Origin: Martinezella tropici
GTDB lineage: Bacteria; Pseudomonadota; Alphaproteobacteria; Rhizobiales; Rhizobiaceae
Assembly (NCBI GenBank): GCA_000799755.1
Contig: JUHI01000002.1
Coordinates: 372,001-436,000 of the forward strand
Reading direction: 5' to 3'
DNA: 64,000 bases
In this document: in pieces, positions 1-9,217 of the stretch
How the letters are laid out: each line of letters starts with the position of its first letter
Numbering within the stretch: position 1 is the stretch's first letter
Position numbers and translations under genes: made by a program
The notes under the pieces: model-generated
The model's database searches: none
What the model saw: the letters and a program-made list of their open reading frames with translations, nothing else
Told to the model about the DNA's origin: nothing

Positions 1-931
1 GCGCGATCGACAGGGACGCGATGGCGCTGTCGTAATGGACGAGGCTGTCGAGCTTTGCTCGTTTCGCCTTCGCCTCCTCGGTGGTGTCGCCAACGACGAT
101 GAAGGCGGCGGGCAAGATCTTCAGATGATCCGGGTTGCGACCGATCGCCTTCATCCGCCCCTTGATATCGGCGAAGATCGACTTGCCGTCGGCGAGATTG
201 CGGGGGGCGGCAAAGACCGCCTCCGCCGTTTCAGCGGCGAGCTGGCGACCGGCGTCGGATTGTCCGGCCTGAACGATGACGGGCCAGCCCTGCGGCGGGC
301 GAGCAATGTTGAGGGGGCCGCGAACGCTCAGTTCCTCGCCCTTGTGCCCGAGCACATGCATGCGGTCCGGATCGAAGAAGATGCCGCTTTCTGCGTCGTG
401 GAGGAACGCATCATCGGCAAAACTGTCCCAAAGGCCGGTGACGACATCGTAAAATTCGCGGGCGCGGTGGTAGCGCTCGCCATGTTCCATATGCTCTTCG
501 AGACCGAAATTGAGGGCGGCATCCGGATTGGATGTCGTGACGATGTTCCAGCCGGCGCGACCGCCGCTGATATGGTCGAGAGAGGCGAAACGGCGGGCGA
601 TGTGATAGGGCAGGTCGAAGGTCGTGGAGGCGGTGGCGACGAGGCCGATCCTGTCGGTGACGGCGGCGAGCGCCGAAAGCAGGGTGAAGGGCTCGAAGGA
701 GGTCACGGTGTGGCTGCGCTTCAAGGCTTCGATCGGCATGTTGAGAACGGCGAGGTGATCGGCCATGAAGAAGGCGTCGAATTTCGCCTTTTCCAGCTCC
801 TGCGCGAAGCTCTTGATGTGCTGGAAATTGAAGTTGGCGTCCGGGTAGGCGCCGGGATAACGCCAGGCACCGGTATGCAGGCTGACGGGGCGCATGAAGG
901 CGCCAAGCTTCAATTGCTTCTGTTCAGTCAT
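1..931 (-). CDS. LLM-class flavin-dependent monooxygenase, NtaA/SnaA/DszA family (3' end off window)
   Basis: The reverse strand opens with ATG at 931-929 and stays open for 310 codons to the window edge, so the C-terminus is missing (the family is usually about 440-460 residues). The N-terminus reads MTEQKQLKLGAFMRP, followed by the family-typical HTGAWRYPGAYPDAN, FMADHLAVL, ATASTTFDLPYHIARRFASL and SGGRAGWNIVTT stretches. Known members are FMNH2-dependent two-component monooxygenases acting on chelators, sulfones or sulfonates, with a separate flavin reductase. No reductase is adjacent; the nearest is at 61.5 kb and need not be its partner. The substrate cannot be told from sequence. The 134 bases upstream, next to the LysR stop, must hold its promoter. 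Confidence 0.88.
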   Translation of the reverse strand, partial: MTEQKQLKLGAFMRPVSLHTGAWRYPGAYPDANFNFQHIKSFAQELEKAKFDAFFMADHLAVLNMPIEALKRSHTVTSFEPFTLLSALAAVTDRIGLVATASTTFDLPYHIARRFASLDHISGGRAGWNIVTTSNPDAALNFGLEEHMEHGERYHRAREFYDVVTGLWDSFADDAFLHDAESGIFFDPDRMHVLGHKGEELSVRGPLNIARPPQGWPVIVQAGQSDAGRQLAAETAEAVFAAPRNLADGKSIFADIKGRMKAIGRNPDHLKILPAAFIVVGDTTEEAKAKRAKLDSLVHYDSAIASLSIA

Positions 932-1065
932 CGGCTCTCTCTCGAAAATCGTCAGGCCGTCCTGTCGTGACGGCGCCGCCAGCGGAATGATGCATTACGA
1001 CGTAGGCGCACACCCGATGCATTCAAAGAGCCGATTTCATTTATTTGATCACTTTCGCGGAATAT

Positions 1066-1977
1066 TCATCCGGGCTCTGTTTCGGCGCTGTTCTGTCCGG
1101 CAAAAACCTTGACCAGCCAGTCTATGAAAACGCGAACCCTTGGCGAAAGCTGGCGGCTGCGCGGGTAGAGCATGGAAACAGGCGTTCTTGTTGGCGGATA
1201 TTTCTGCAGGATGTGCAGCAGATCGCCCGAGCGTAACGCGTCTTCGGCGTGATAGCGCGGAACCTGGATCAGTCCGAGGCCGAGCTTGGCGGCGGCGAAA
1301 TAGCTTTCGGCCGCATTGACCGAGATGGTGGCCGGCAGTGTGATTTCGCGGATCGCGCCATCGATCTGGAATTCCAGCGGTAGCAGCCCGCCCGTTGCGG
1401 AAGAGCGGAAGCCGACCATGCGATGGCCGTCGAGTCTGTCCGGATGGGCCGGCATGCCGAAACGCTCGACATAGGCGGGCGCTGCGAGCGTTACCTCCTC
1501 CAGCATGGCAACGCGGCGGCCAATCATGTCGCTATCCTGCAGCGTGCCGACGCGCAGCACGCAGTCGATCCCCTCGCGGATGAGATCGACGAACCGATCG
1601 CCCTCGGTGATCTGCAATTCGATATCGGGGTAGGTTTCTAGGAAGGACGGCAGATTCGGCAGGACGAAATGCCGGGCGAGCGTTCCGTGCACGTCGACGC
1701 GCAGCACACCTTTCGGCTTCGCACCGGCAAAGGCGCCTTCGGCATCCTCGATATCCGAAAGGATGCGCAGGCAGCGCTGGTAATAGGCCTCACCGTCGAG
1801 CGTCGGACTGACATGCCGCGTCGTTCGCTGCAGCAGGCGTATACCGAGCCGAGACTCGAGCTGCTTGATGGCATCCGTTACCGTCGAGCGGGGCAGGCCG
1901 GTGTCTTCGGCCGCCAAGGTGAAGCTGCGCCGCTCCACGACCCGACAGAACACGCGCATGGCATCGAACCGGTCCAT
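1066..1977 (-). CDS. LysR-family transcriptional regulator
   Basis: This 303-residue protein has an N-terminal winged helix-turn-helix (about residues 1-60, with FTLAAEDTGLPRSTVTDAIK as the recognition region). A LysR substrate-binding domain follows from about residue 90 (GVLRVDVHGTLARHFVLPNL). It resembles the CrgA/AaeR-like LysR subgroup. It is divergent from the dehydrogenase gene at 2100 across about 120 bases, the standard layout for a LysR protein controlling its neighbour and itself. The effector is unknown. The start at 1977 gives the canonical MDRFDAMRVF opening. Confidence 0.92.
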   Translation of the reverse strand: MDRFDAMRVFCRVVERRSFTLAAEDTGLPRSTVTDAIKQLESRLGIRLLQRTTRHVSPTLDGEAYYQRCLRILSDIEDAEGAFAGAKPKGVLRVDVHGTLARHFVLPNLPSFLETYPDIELQITEGDRFVDLIREGIDCVLRVGTLQDSDMIGRRVAMLEEVTLAAPAYVERFGMPAHPDRLDGHRMVGFRSSATGGLLPLEFQIDGAIREITLPATISVNAAESYFAAAKLGLGLIQVPRYHAEDALRSGDLLHILQKYPPTRTPVSMLYPRSRQLSPRVRVFIDWLVKVFAGQNSAETEPG

Positions 1978-1995
1978 ATTATTTGTTCGCCAATC

Positions 1996-2012
1996 TCGGA
2001 TAGTGATGCCGA
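1996..2012. promoter_or_regulatory. Candidate LysR box
   Basis: An imperfect dyad TCGG-N9-CCGA lies in the short intergenic space between the LysR gene and the divergent dehydrogenase. Its size and position suit a LysR recognition site. It was found by eye only; no binding evidence exists. Confidence 0.3.
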
Positions 2013-2099
2013 TTTATGGCTGATTATCCGCTTCGTGAAAAGGGGCATCTTCTCCTCATCGAAACGCGCTGCGGCGCAACCCAACGAAGGATGAGGAAA

Positions 2100-2840
2100 A
2101 TGAGCAGCAATTCCAATAAGGTAGCGATTGTTACCGGTGCATCCCGCGGCATTGGCGCCGCGATCGCCGAGCGCCTGGCCGAGGATGGCTTCACCGTCGT
2201 CATCAACTATTCCGGCAGCGAGGCCGCCGCCGAGGAACTGGCCCGCAAGATCGAGGAAAAGGGCGGCAAGGCGCTGACCACGAAGGCCGATGTTTCCGAT
2301 GTCGAGGCCGTGCGTCGCATGTTCGATGCGGCGGAGGCAGCCTTCGGCGGCGTCGACGTCCTCGTCAACAATGCCGGCATCATGCAGCTTGCCAGGATCG
2401 CCGATGCCGATGACGCGCACTTCGATCGCCACATCGCCATCAACCTCAAGGGTACGTTCAACACCCTGCGCGAAGCCGGCAAGCGCCTGCGCGACGGCGG
2501 CCGCATCGTCAACTTCTCGACGAGCATCGTCGGCCTCAAGCTCGAAACCTATGGCGTCTATGCCGCGACGAAGGCCGGTGTCGAGGCGTTGACTGGCATC
2601 ATGGCAAAGGAACTGCGTGGCCGTTCGATCACGGTCAATGCGGTCGCTCCCGGCCCGACGGCCACGGATCTGTTCCTGAACGGAAAGAGCGATGAGCTCA
2701 TCGACCGCATGGCCAAGATGAACCCGCTGGAGCGTCTGGGCACGCCGCAGGATATCGCCGCTGCCGTCTCCTTCCTCGTCGGCCCGGACGGCGGCTGGAT
2801 CAACGGTCAGACACTGCGCGCCAATGGCGGCATGATCTGA
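2100..2840 (+). CDS. Short-chain dehydrogenase/reductase (3-oxoacyl reductase-like)
   Basis: This 246-residue classical SDR has the cofactor motif TGASRGIG near residues 11-18, an NNAG motif near residue 88 and the catalytic YAATK (YxxxK) pair. It ends in the usual WINGQTLRANGGMI tail. An arginine after the glycine motif and the NYSGSE stretch suggest NADP(H). I chose ATG 2100 over an upstream in-frame start at 2016 because homology begins there and AGGATGAGG lies just upstream. It is divergent from the LysR gene and followed by a second SDR, so the pair is probably LysR-controlled. The substrate is unknown. Confidence 0.9.
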   Translation: MSSNSNKVAIVTGASRGIGAAIAERLAEDGFTVVINYSGSEAAAEELARKIEEKGGKALTTKADVSDVEAVRRMFDAAEAAFGGVDVLVNNAGIMQLARIADADDAHFDRHIAINLKGTFNTLREAGKRLRDGGRIVNFSTSIVGLKLETYGVYAATKAGVEALTGIMAKELRGRSITVNAVAPGPTATDLFLNGKSDELIDRMAKMNPLERLGTPQDIAAAVSFLVGPDGGWINGQTLRANGGMI

Positions 2841-2929
2841 GCCAACAAGGCGGCAGGAGAGTGCCTGTCGCCGACCTCTCGCTCCCTAGCAATCGTCAAC
2901 AACAGCCAACCCAGCAAAGAAACACGACC

Positions 2930-3832
2930 ATGAGCAAGCAAGTCATCGTTATCACTGGCGCATCGAGCGGCTTCGGCGCTCTGACGGCACGCGCTCTCGC
3001 CAAGGCAGGCCATACGGTCTATTCCGGCATCCGCGAAACCAAGGGGCGCAACGCCGCGCAGGTCGAGGCAGCGGCGGCATTTGCCAAGGAGAACGGCGTC
3101 GATCTCAGGACCGTCGAGCTCGACGTCGCATCCGATGTTTCGGTGGAAGCCGGCATTGCCGCTGTCATCGCCGAGCAGGGCCGCATCGACACCATCATCC
3201 ACAATGCCGGCCACATGTCCTTCGGCCCGGCCGAGGCTTTCACGCCGGAGCAGTTCGCCGAGCTCTATGACATCAACGTGCTCAGCACCCAGCGCGTCAA
3301 TCGCGCCGTGCTGCCTCATCTTCGCAAGCAGGGCAGTGGCCTTGTCGTCTGGGTCTCCTCGTCCAGTACGCGCGGCGGCACGCCTCCCTACCTCTCGCCT
3401 TACTTTGCAGCCAAGGCGGCTATGGACTCGCTTGCCGTTTCCTATGCGTCCGAGCTGACCCGCTGGGGCATCGAGACCGCGATCATCGTGCCCGGTGCCT
3501 TCACGAAGGGCACGAACCACTTTGCCCATTCCGGTTCGCCAGCGGACAAGGCTCGGGCCGCCGAATATGACAACGGCCCCTATGCCGGCGTTCCCGATCA
3601 GGCTTTGAAGGGGCTCGCTTCACTGGAGCCGGCCGACGCCGATGCGGCCTCGGTCGCGACCGCGATCGTCGACGTCGTCGGCATGCCGTTTGGGACGCGG
3701 CCCTTCCGTACCCATATCGATCCTTCCGAGGATGGTGCGGAAATCGTCAATGGCGTTGCCGACCGGGTTCGCGCCGAGCTCTTCCGGCGCATCGGTCTGG
3801 AGGATCTGCTGAAGCCCCATATCCAGGGTTGA
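2930..3832 (+). CDS. Short-chain dehydrogenase, larger oxidoreductase type
   Basis: This 300-residue protein begins MSKQVIVITGASSGFG at ATG 2930; an in-frame upstream start at 2861 adds only a non-homologous leader. It carries the TGASSGFG cofactor loop, an HNAGH motif in place of NNAG, and the catalytic YFAAK motif. Its C-terminus is longer than in the preceding SDR. It follows that gene by 89 bases in the same direction and is probably in its transcription unit. It belongs to a common proteobacterial SDR group with no firmly known substrate. Confidence 0.88.
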   Translation: MSKQVIVITGASSGFGALTARALAKAGHTVYSGIRETKGRNAAQVEAAAAFAKENGVDLRTVELDVASDVSVEAGIAAVIAEQGRIDTIIHNAGHMSFGPAEAFTPEQFAELYDINVLSTQRVNRAVLPHLRKQGSGLVVWVSSSSTRGGTPPYLSPYFAAKAAMDSLAVSYASELTRWGIETAIIVPGAFTKGTNHFAHSGSPADKARAAEYDNGPYAGVPDQALKGLASLEPADADAASVATAIVDVVGMPFGTRPFRTHIDPSEDGAEIVNGVADRVRAELFRRIGLEDLLKPHIQG

Positions 3833-3862
3833 AGCTTCCCCATCACCCTTCCTGCGTGTCAA

Positions 3863-3893
3863 ATCGCCGCTTCTATGCCACAGGAGCGGCGAT
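3863..3893 (+). terminator. Hairpin after the SDR pair
   Basis: ATCGCCGCT and AGCGGCGAT form a 9-bp perfect stem with a 13-base loop, 30 bases after the second SDR stop. No T-run follows, so intrinsic termination is likely but not certain. Confidence 0.5.
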
Positions 3894-3988
3894 GACTTAC
3901 GTTCGTCGAGACTATTTTGTGCGGTACGGCATTCCAAGCCTTAGAGTTTCGTACTAAAGCGAATCCTTCAGAGGGTCGGGAGATATCC

Positions 3989-5200
3989 ATGGACGCGAAG
4001 GACATTGGCGAAATTGCCAGCTGGCTCATGCAGGCCGGCCTCAAGGGTATGACTGAGGTCGATATCCTCTCGGGCTTCTGCGAGCAGTGCCGTCTGCATG
4101 GCCTCAAGCTCGATCGGGCGATGGCGCTGATGGATACGCTGCATCCGGTCTATGAGGGCCGCGCCTTCCGCTGGGATGGCAATCAGGTGATCGAACGCGA
4201 GTTCGAATATGGCCCGTCGCATCAGGGGATCGCCTCCGAAAACTGGCAGCGTTCCGCCTTCTATCGCATGCTGACGACCGGCGACGACGAAGTGCGCCGG
4301 CGCATCGGCTTTGGCGAGCCGACGGATTTCTACGGGCTCGACACGCTGCTGGCCGACGGCCACACCGACTACATCGCCATGATCCACCGGTTCGAAGAGG
4401 GCGGCACGATCGGCGAGATGGATTGCTTCTACTCCAATTTCGCCACGGCCGCCGACGTGGGCTTTCCGGAGGAAGATCTGCGCGTGCTGCGCAAGCTCAC
4501 GCCGGCGCTGGCGCTGGCGATCAAATGCACCGGCATGAGCCGCATCGCCCGCACCATTGCCGAGGTCTATCTCGGCGAGGATGCCGCCCGGCACGTGCTT
4601 GAAGGCAAGATCACGCGCGGCAAGACGGAGCGGATTTCGGCGGCTCTCTGGTTTTCCGATCTCGCCAACTACACCCGCATCTCGGATACGGCCGAGCCGG
4701 ATGAAATCATCCCGATGCTGAATGCTTATGCCGATGCCGTCATCTCCTCGATCCACGAGGCGGGCGGCAACGTGCTGAAGCTCATCGGCGACGGTACGCT
4801 GGCGATCTTCAAGGCGAGAAACTCCGCCGATGCCTGTGCCGCCGCATTGATGGCGGAATCGCTGCTGCGGCAGCGGCTGCGCGATCTCAATTCGCAGCGG
4901 CAGATCGAAGGCAGGCCCGTGACGGATGTCTATCTCGGCCTGCATATCGGCGATGTCTTCTACGGCAATATCGGCAGCATGGACCGGCTTGATTTCACGG
5001 TCATCGGTCCGGCGGTCAACGAGGTCAGCCGCATCGCCTCGATGTGCCGGTCGGCCGACCGCAATATCCTGATGTCGTCGAATTTCGTTGACGCGCTGTC
5101 GGGCCAGCAGAGCAACGATCTTGTTTCCGTTGGCCGTTACGCATTGCGTGGCGTCAAGCGGCCGCAGGAACTGTTTACGCTGCTCTCTTCGGCCGCCTGA
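3989..5200 (+). CDS. Class III adenylate/guanylate cyclase
   Basis: This 403-residue soluble protein has a class III nucleotidyl cyclase catalytic domain in its C-terminal half, from about residue 215. The two metal-binding aspartates are visible in WFSDLANYTRISD and KLIGDGTLAIF, followed by HIGDVFYGNIG and the DFTVIGPAVNEVSRI segment. The N-terminal half (about 1-210) has no membrane helices and resembles the sensory region found on many rhizobial cyclases. I chose ATG 3989 because GGGTCGGGAGA precedes it; an in-frame start at 3917 lacks such a site. Rhizobia carry many such paralogues. It converges on the gene ending at 5219. Confidence 0.9.
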   Translation: MDAKDIGEIASWLMQAGLKGMTEVDILSGFCEQCRLHGLKLDRAMALMDTLHPVYEGRAFRWDGNQVIEREFEYGPSHQGIASENWQRSAFYRMLTTGDDEVRRRIGFGEPTDFYGLDTLLADGHTDYIAMIHRFEEGGTIGEMDCFYSNFATAADVGFPEEDLRVLRKLTPALALAIKCTGMSRIARTIAEVYLGEDAARHVLEGKITRGKTERISAALWFSDLANYTRISDTAEPDEIIPMLNAYADAVISSIHEAGGNVLKLIGDGTLAIFKARNSADACAAALMAESLLRQRLRDLNSQRQIEGRPVTDVYLGLHIGDVFYGNIGSMDRLDFTVIGPAVNEVSRIASMCRSADRNILMSSNFVDALSGQQSNDLVSVGRYALRGVKRPQELFTLLSSAA

Positions 5201-5218
5201 TAGTCCGAGCAGCCGCTT

Positions 5219-7186
5219 TCAGCGGCGACCGGCGGCAAACATCGGTCCGCCCTTGCTTGCGGGGAAGCCGTAGCCGTTGATCATGACAAGGTCGATATCA
5301 CTGGCGCGTGCGGCGATTCCTCGCGAAAGCAGGGCATCGCCTTCAACGACCATGGCCTTCAGCAGGCGGCTGACGATTTCGTCTGCGGTGAAGGGCTTCG
5401 GCACAATGCCTTTCTCGGCGCGAGCGACGTCGATCATCTCGGTAACCGTTGGATCGACGGTCCGCTTGCCTTCGGGGTAGGCGTACCAGCCGAGGCCGGT
5501 CTTCTGGCCGAAGCGGCCGGCTTCGCAGAGCCGGTCGGCGATGACGACGTAGCGTGCGGACGGATCACGCGTTGCGGCCTGCCGCTTGCGACGGGCCCAG
5601 GCGATTTCCAGACCGGCCATGTCGAAGACGGCGAACGGTCCCATCGGGAAACCGTAGGCTTCCAGCGCGGCATCGATCTCCTGTGGCGCGGCGCCATCCT
5701 CGACCATGTATTCCGCCTCGCGGCGATAGGCGGAAAAGATAGTGTTGCCGATGAAGCCTTCGGTGACACCCGATACGATCGGCAGCTTGCCCAGCCGCTT
5801 TGCGAGACCGAGGGCCGTCGCCAGCACGTCAGGCGCCGTCTTCTTGCAGTTCACCACTTCCAGCAACCGCATGATGTGCGCCGGCGAGAAGAAGTGCAGC
5901 CCGACGACCCGCTCTGGCCGTGCCGTTGCTGCGGCGATCAGGTCAGGGTCGAGATAGCTGGTGTTGGTCGCAAGGATCGCATCGGCGTGAACGATCGTAT
6001 CGAGGCGCTGGAAGAGTTCGGTCTTGACGGCGAGATCGTCGAAGACAGCTTCGATGACGATGTCGGCCTGCGCCAGTTGCCGCATGTCTGCCGTGACGGT
6101 CAACCGGCTCACGCGGTCCTCACGGCCGCAGGCGTCGAGGCGGCCGGATTGCACGGCCTTGTCGAGCAAAGCTACGATCCGGTCGCGGCCCTTCGCTGCT
6201 GCTTCGACATTCTGTTCGACGCCGATGACACGATAGCCACCGTTGAGTGCCGAGACGGCGATGCCCGAGCCCATCAGGCCCGTGCCGACGATGCCGATGG
6301 TTTCGATCTTGCGCGGGGCAACTGCCTCCAGTCCCTCAACCTTGCCGGTGGCGCGCTCCGCGAAGAAGACGTGGCGCAAGGAGGCAGCCTCTTCGCTGTC
6401 GCGAAGCGCGATGAAGGTACGGCGCTCTTCCGTCAGCCCCTCCGATAAGGACACGGTCGCGGCGAGGCGCACGAGACGGACGGCTTCGGCGGGCGCACGC
6501 TGGCCGCGCGCCTTGCGCAAGATGTCCGCTGCGGCCTTGTCGATGACTTCGAGCGTTTCCGAAGGGACGGACAAAAGGCCGGTACGGCGCAAGCTGGAGG
6601 CGTTTGTTGCCTTGATATCCGCAAGGGCATCAGGGAGCAAAGTATCGCCCGATACGCCATCAATGATGCCGAGCTTCAGCGCCTCGACGGCGGATATGAT
6701 CCGACCGTTGGCGATCATGTCGATCGCCGCCGCCACCCCCGTCAGGCGCGTCAGGCGCTGCGTGCCGCCGGCGCCGGGCACGATGCCGAGTTTGACTTCG
6801 GGAAGGCCGAGCTTCGTAGTTGGCGCTGCAACGCGGCGATGGCAGGCAAGCGCTACTTCCAGGCCACCGCCGAGCGCGACACCATTGATCGCGGCGGCGA
6901 CGGGTTTGGCAAAGGCTTCGATGCGGGAGACAACGTCAGGCAGATGCGGCTCTACCGGCGGCTTGCCGAATTCCTTGATGTCGGCGCCGCCGATGAAGCT
7001 GTTGCCCGCTCCGGTCAGGACGACGCCGGCGACGTTTCCATCCTTCTCCGCATGATCGAGCGCAGCCATCAGGCCCGCCCTCACATCGGCGGAGAGCGCG
7101 TTGACGGGTGCGTTGTCTATGGTGACGACAAGAATCCCTTCGGCCAGCGCCGCCGAGATGGTGTCCGAAAAGCGCAATGCCGACAT
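5219..7186 (-). CDS. FadJ-like bifunctional enoyl-CoA hydratase/3-hydroxyacyl-CoA dehydrogenase, C-terminally short
   Basis: This 655-residue protein has a crotonase domain (about 1-190, with GAGNSFIGGADIKEF and GIVPGAGGTQRLTRL), a 3-hydroxyacyl-CoA dehydrogenase NAD-binding domain (about 295-475, GIVGTGLMGSGIA) and C-terminal HAD domains. It would hydrate enoyl-CoA and oxidise the 3-hydroxyacyl-CoA formed. It ends right after GYGFPASKGGPMFAAG, where relatives usually continue for about 35-45 residues; I found no continuation in another frame. It is the last gene of the aromatic degradation operon and ends 18 bases from the convergent cyclase gene. ATG 7186 follows AGGCAGGGA. Confidence 0.92.
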   Translation of the reverse strand: MSALRFSDTISAALAEGILVVTIDNAPVNALSADVRAGLMAALDHAEKDGNVAGVVLTGAGNSFIGGADIKEFGKPPVEPHLPDVVSRIEAFAKPVAAAINGVALGGGLEVALACHRRVAAPTTKLGLPEVKLGIVPGAGGTQRLTRLTGVAAAIDMIANGRIISAVEALKLGIIDGVSGDTLLPDALADIKATNASSLRRTGLLSVPSETLEVIDKAAADILRKARGQRAPAEAVRLVRLAATVSLSEGLTEERRTFIALRDSEEAASLRHVFFAERATGKVEGLEAVAPRKIETIGIVGTGLMGSGIAVSALNGGYRVIGVEQNVEAAAKGRDRIVALLDKAVQSGRLDACGREDRVSRLTVTADMRQLAQADIVIEAVFDDLAVKTELFQRLDTIVHADAILATNTSYLDPDLIAAATARPERVVGLHFFSPAHIMRLLEVVNCKKTAPDVLATALGLAKRLGKLPIVSGVTEGFIGNTIFSAYRREAEYMVEDGAAPQEIDAALEAYGFPMGPFAVFDMAGLEIAWARRKRQAATRDPSARYVVIADRLCEAGRFGQKTGLGWYAYPEGKRTVDPTVTEMIDVARAEKGIVPKPFTADEIVSRLLKAMVVEGDALLSRGIAARASDIDLVMINGYGFPASKGGPMFAAGRR

Positions 7187-7208
7187 GATATTCCCTGCCT
7201 GTCCGATG

Positions 7209-7604
7209 TTATTCCGGGATGACGGCGGTCGCCTGGATCTCGATCTTGGCGCGGTCCTCGACGAGGGCGACGACCTGCACGGCGGCCATGGCTGGAAAGT
7301 GACGGCCGATGATCTCGCGATAGGCCTGGCCGAGCCCCTTCAGGTTGCCGAGATATTCCTGCTTGTCGGTGAAATACCAGGTCATCGAGGTGATGTGCTT
7401 CGGTTCGGCGCCACCTTCGGCCAGGATGGCGACGACATTCTTCAACGTCTGGCGCACCTGGTCGACGAAATCGTCGCTTTCGAATTCGCAGGCGGCGTTC
7501 CAGCCGATCTGACCGCCGACGAACACCGTGCGGCCTGTCGCCGCTACGCCATTGGCATAGCCGATCGGCTTGGCCCAGCCTTCAGGTTGCAGGATGGTGT
7601 GCAT
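7209..7604 (-). CDS. RidA-family enamine/imine deaminase
   Basis: This 131-residue protein of the RidA/YjgF/UK114 family has the typical GRTVFVGGQIGW and FVDQVRQTLKNVVAILAEGGA segments. The family forms trimers and hydrolyses enamines and imines to ketones and ammonia. Its place inside a 2-aminobenzoyl-CoA-type operon suggests a dedicated role. The monooxygenase/reductase product is a vinylogous enamine, and nitrogen must be released as ammonia during degradation. It overlaps the upstream thioesterase gene by 23 bases, indicating translational coupling, and TGGAGACAACCG precedes its ATG. Confidence 0.9.
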   Translation of the reverse strand: MHTILQPEGWAKPIGYANGVAATGRTVFVGGQIGWNAACEFESDDFVDQVRQTLKNVVAILAEGGAEPKHITSMTWYFTDKQEYLGNLKGLGQAYREIIGRHFPAMAAVQVVALVEDRAKIEIQATAVIPE

Positions 7605-8013
7605 CGGTTGTCTCCAGATGAGAGGTCAGCGCGGCGCGGATGTCATCCGGCCATTCAATGGATTTATGCGTATCGAGCGAGGTGGCGACGACACGGTGTT
7701 TGGCCGTCCAGAGCACATGGCCGTTTGCCGAGACCTGATGCTGCAGGTCGAGTGAGGACCGGCCGACGCCATGAACTGAAAGCACGAATTCGAGGTCGTC
7801 GCCCTGCAGGCCCGGCTTTACGAAGGTCAGATCCAGCCGCACGGTGGGGACACCGATGCGGCTGTTATCGATGAGCTTTCGCCAGGGAAAGCCGATCGAG
7901 GCGAAATAGTCTTCTAGCACCCCGACGAGGATGTTCAGATAGGAAGGGAAATAGGCGATCCCGGAGGGATCGCAATCTCCAAAGCGCAGGGGTCTGGTGG
8001 TCTTGAACGCCAA
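7582..8013 (-). CDS. Acyl-CoA thioesterase, 4-hydroxybenzoyl-CoA thioesterase type
   Basis: This 143-residue hotdog-fold protein shows the motif RFGDCDPSGIAYFPSYL near residues 10-26, containing the catalytic aspartate of the 4-hydroxybenzoyl-CoA thioesterase group. The start is probably TTG at 8013, preceded by GAGG at about 6 bases. There is no good ATG near the homologous N-terminus. It lies 8 bases after the acyl-CoA dehydrogenase and overlaps ridA. In this operon it may release stalled aryl-CoA or ring-opened acyl-CoA; alternatively it would yield gentisate if the monooxygenase acts on salicylyl-CoA. Confidence 0.85.
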   Translation of the reverse strand: MAFKTTRPLRFGDCDPSGIAYFPSYLNILVGVLEDYFASIGFPWRKLIDNSRIGVPTVRLDLTFVKPGLQGDDLEFVLSVHGVGRSSLDLQHQVSANGHVLWTAKHRVVATSLDTHKSIEWPDDIRAALTSHLETTDAHHPAT

Positions 8014-8021
8014 GGCGGGCC

Positions 8022-9203
8022 TCAGTTCGAAAAAGCGGCGATGCCGGTTATGGCGCGGCCGAGGATGAGGGCATGGATATCGTGCGTGCCCTCATAGGTG
8101 TTGACCACTTCGAGGTTGACGAGATGACGCGCGATGCCGAATTCGTCGGAAATGCCGTTACCGCCCAGCATGTCGCGGGCGGCGCGGGCGATATCCAGCG
8201 CCTTGCCGCAGCTGTTGCGCTTGAGGATGGAGGTGAGTTCGACAGGCGGATGGCCTTCTTCCTTCATACGGCCGAGACGCAGGCAGCCCTGCAGCCCGAG
8301 CGTGATCTCGGTCACCATGTCGGCAAGCTTCTTCTGGATCAGCTGGTTGGCGGCAAGGGGACGGCCGAACTGCTTGCGGTCGAGCACATATTGGCGTGCC
8401 TTGGCATAGCAATCCTCTGCAGCGCCGAGCGCGCCCCAGGCAATGCCGAAACGTGCTGAGTTGAGGCAGGTGAAGGGACCCTTGAGGCCGGATACGTTCG
8501 GCATCAGGTTTTCTTCCGGCACGAAGACATTCTCCATCACGACTTCGCCTGTAATGGAGGCGCGCAGGCCGACCTTGCCGTGGATGGCGGGCGCGGACAG
8601 GCCCTTCCAGCCCTTCTCGAGGATGAAGCCGCGGATGAGTCCGTCCTCGGTCTTCGCCCAGACGACGAAAACATCGGCAATCGGCGCATTCGAGATCCAG
8701 GTCTTGGCGCCGGTCAAACTATAACCGCCGTCGACCTTCTTTGCGCGCGTGACCATCGAGCCGGGATCGGAGCCGTGGTTCGGCTCGGTGAGGCCGAAGC
8801 AGCCGATCCATTCGCCGGTTGCGAGTTTCGGCAGGTACTTCTGCTTTTGTGCTTCAGAGCCAAAGGTTTCGATCGGCACCATGACCAGGGAGGACTGAAC
8901 GCTCATCATCGAGCGGTAGCCACTGTCGACGCGTTCGACTTCGCGCGCAATCAGACCGTAGGCGACATAGCTGAGGCCGGCGCCGCCATATTCGGGAGAA
9001 ATCGTCGGGCCGAGCAGGCCGAGTTCACCCATTTCGCGGAAGATGGCCGGATCGGTCTTTTCGTTTCGGAAAGCTTCGAGGACGCGGGGCGCGAGCTTCT
9101 CCTGCGCGTAAGAATGCGCGGTATCCAGCACCATGCGTTCATCGTCGCTCAGCTGCTCCGTCAGCCGGAATGGGTCTGCCCAGTCAAAAATCTCGCGGCT
9201 CAT
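8022..9203 (-). CDS. Acyl-CoA dehydrogenase, glutaryl-CoA dehydrogenase type
   Basis: This roughly 393-residue flavoprotein closely follows the GcdH pattern: [33 protein letters not shown], and [20 protein letters not shown] near the C-terminus, which contains the catalytic glutamate. Glutaryl-CoA dehydrogenases oxidise and decarboxylate glutaryl-CoA to crotonyl-CoA, a plausible late step after ring opening here. I chose ATG 9203 because GGGAG lies 8 bases upstream; in-frame ATG or TTG codons at 9209, 9218 and 9221 are possible. It follows the other acyl-CoA dehydrogenase by 14 bases in the same operon. Confidence 0.9.
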   Translation of the reverse strand: MSREIFDWADPFRLTEQLSDDERMVLDTAHSYAQEKLAPRVLEAFRNEKTDPAIFREMGELGLLGPTISPEYGGAGLSYVAYGLIAREVERVDSGYRSMMSVQSSLVMVPIETFGSEAQKQKYLPKLATGEWIGCFGLTEPNHGSDPGSMVTRAKKVDGGYSLTGAKTWISNAPIADVFVVWAKTEDGLIRGFILEKGWKGLSAPAIHGKVGLRASITGEVVMENVFVPEENLMPNVSGLKGPFTCLNSARFGIAWGALGAAEDCYAKARQYVLDRKQFGRPLAANQLIQKKLADMVTEITLGLQGCLRLGRMKEEGHPPVELTSILKRNSCGKALDIARAARDMLGGNGISDEFGIARHLVNLEVVNTYEGTHDIHALILGRAITGIAAFSN

Positions 9204-9217
9204 GTGCATATCTCCCA

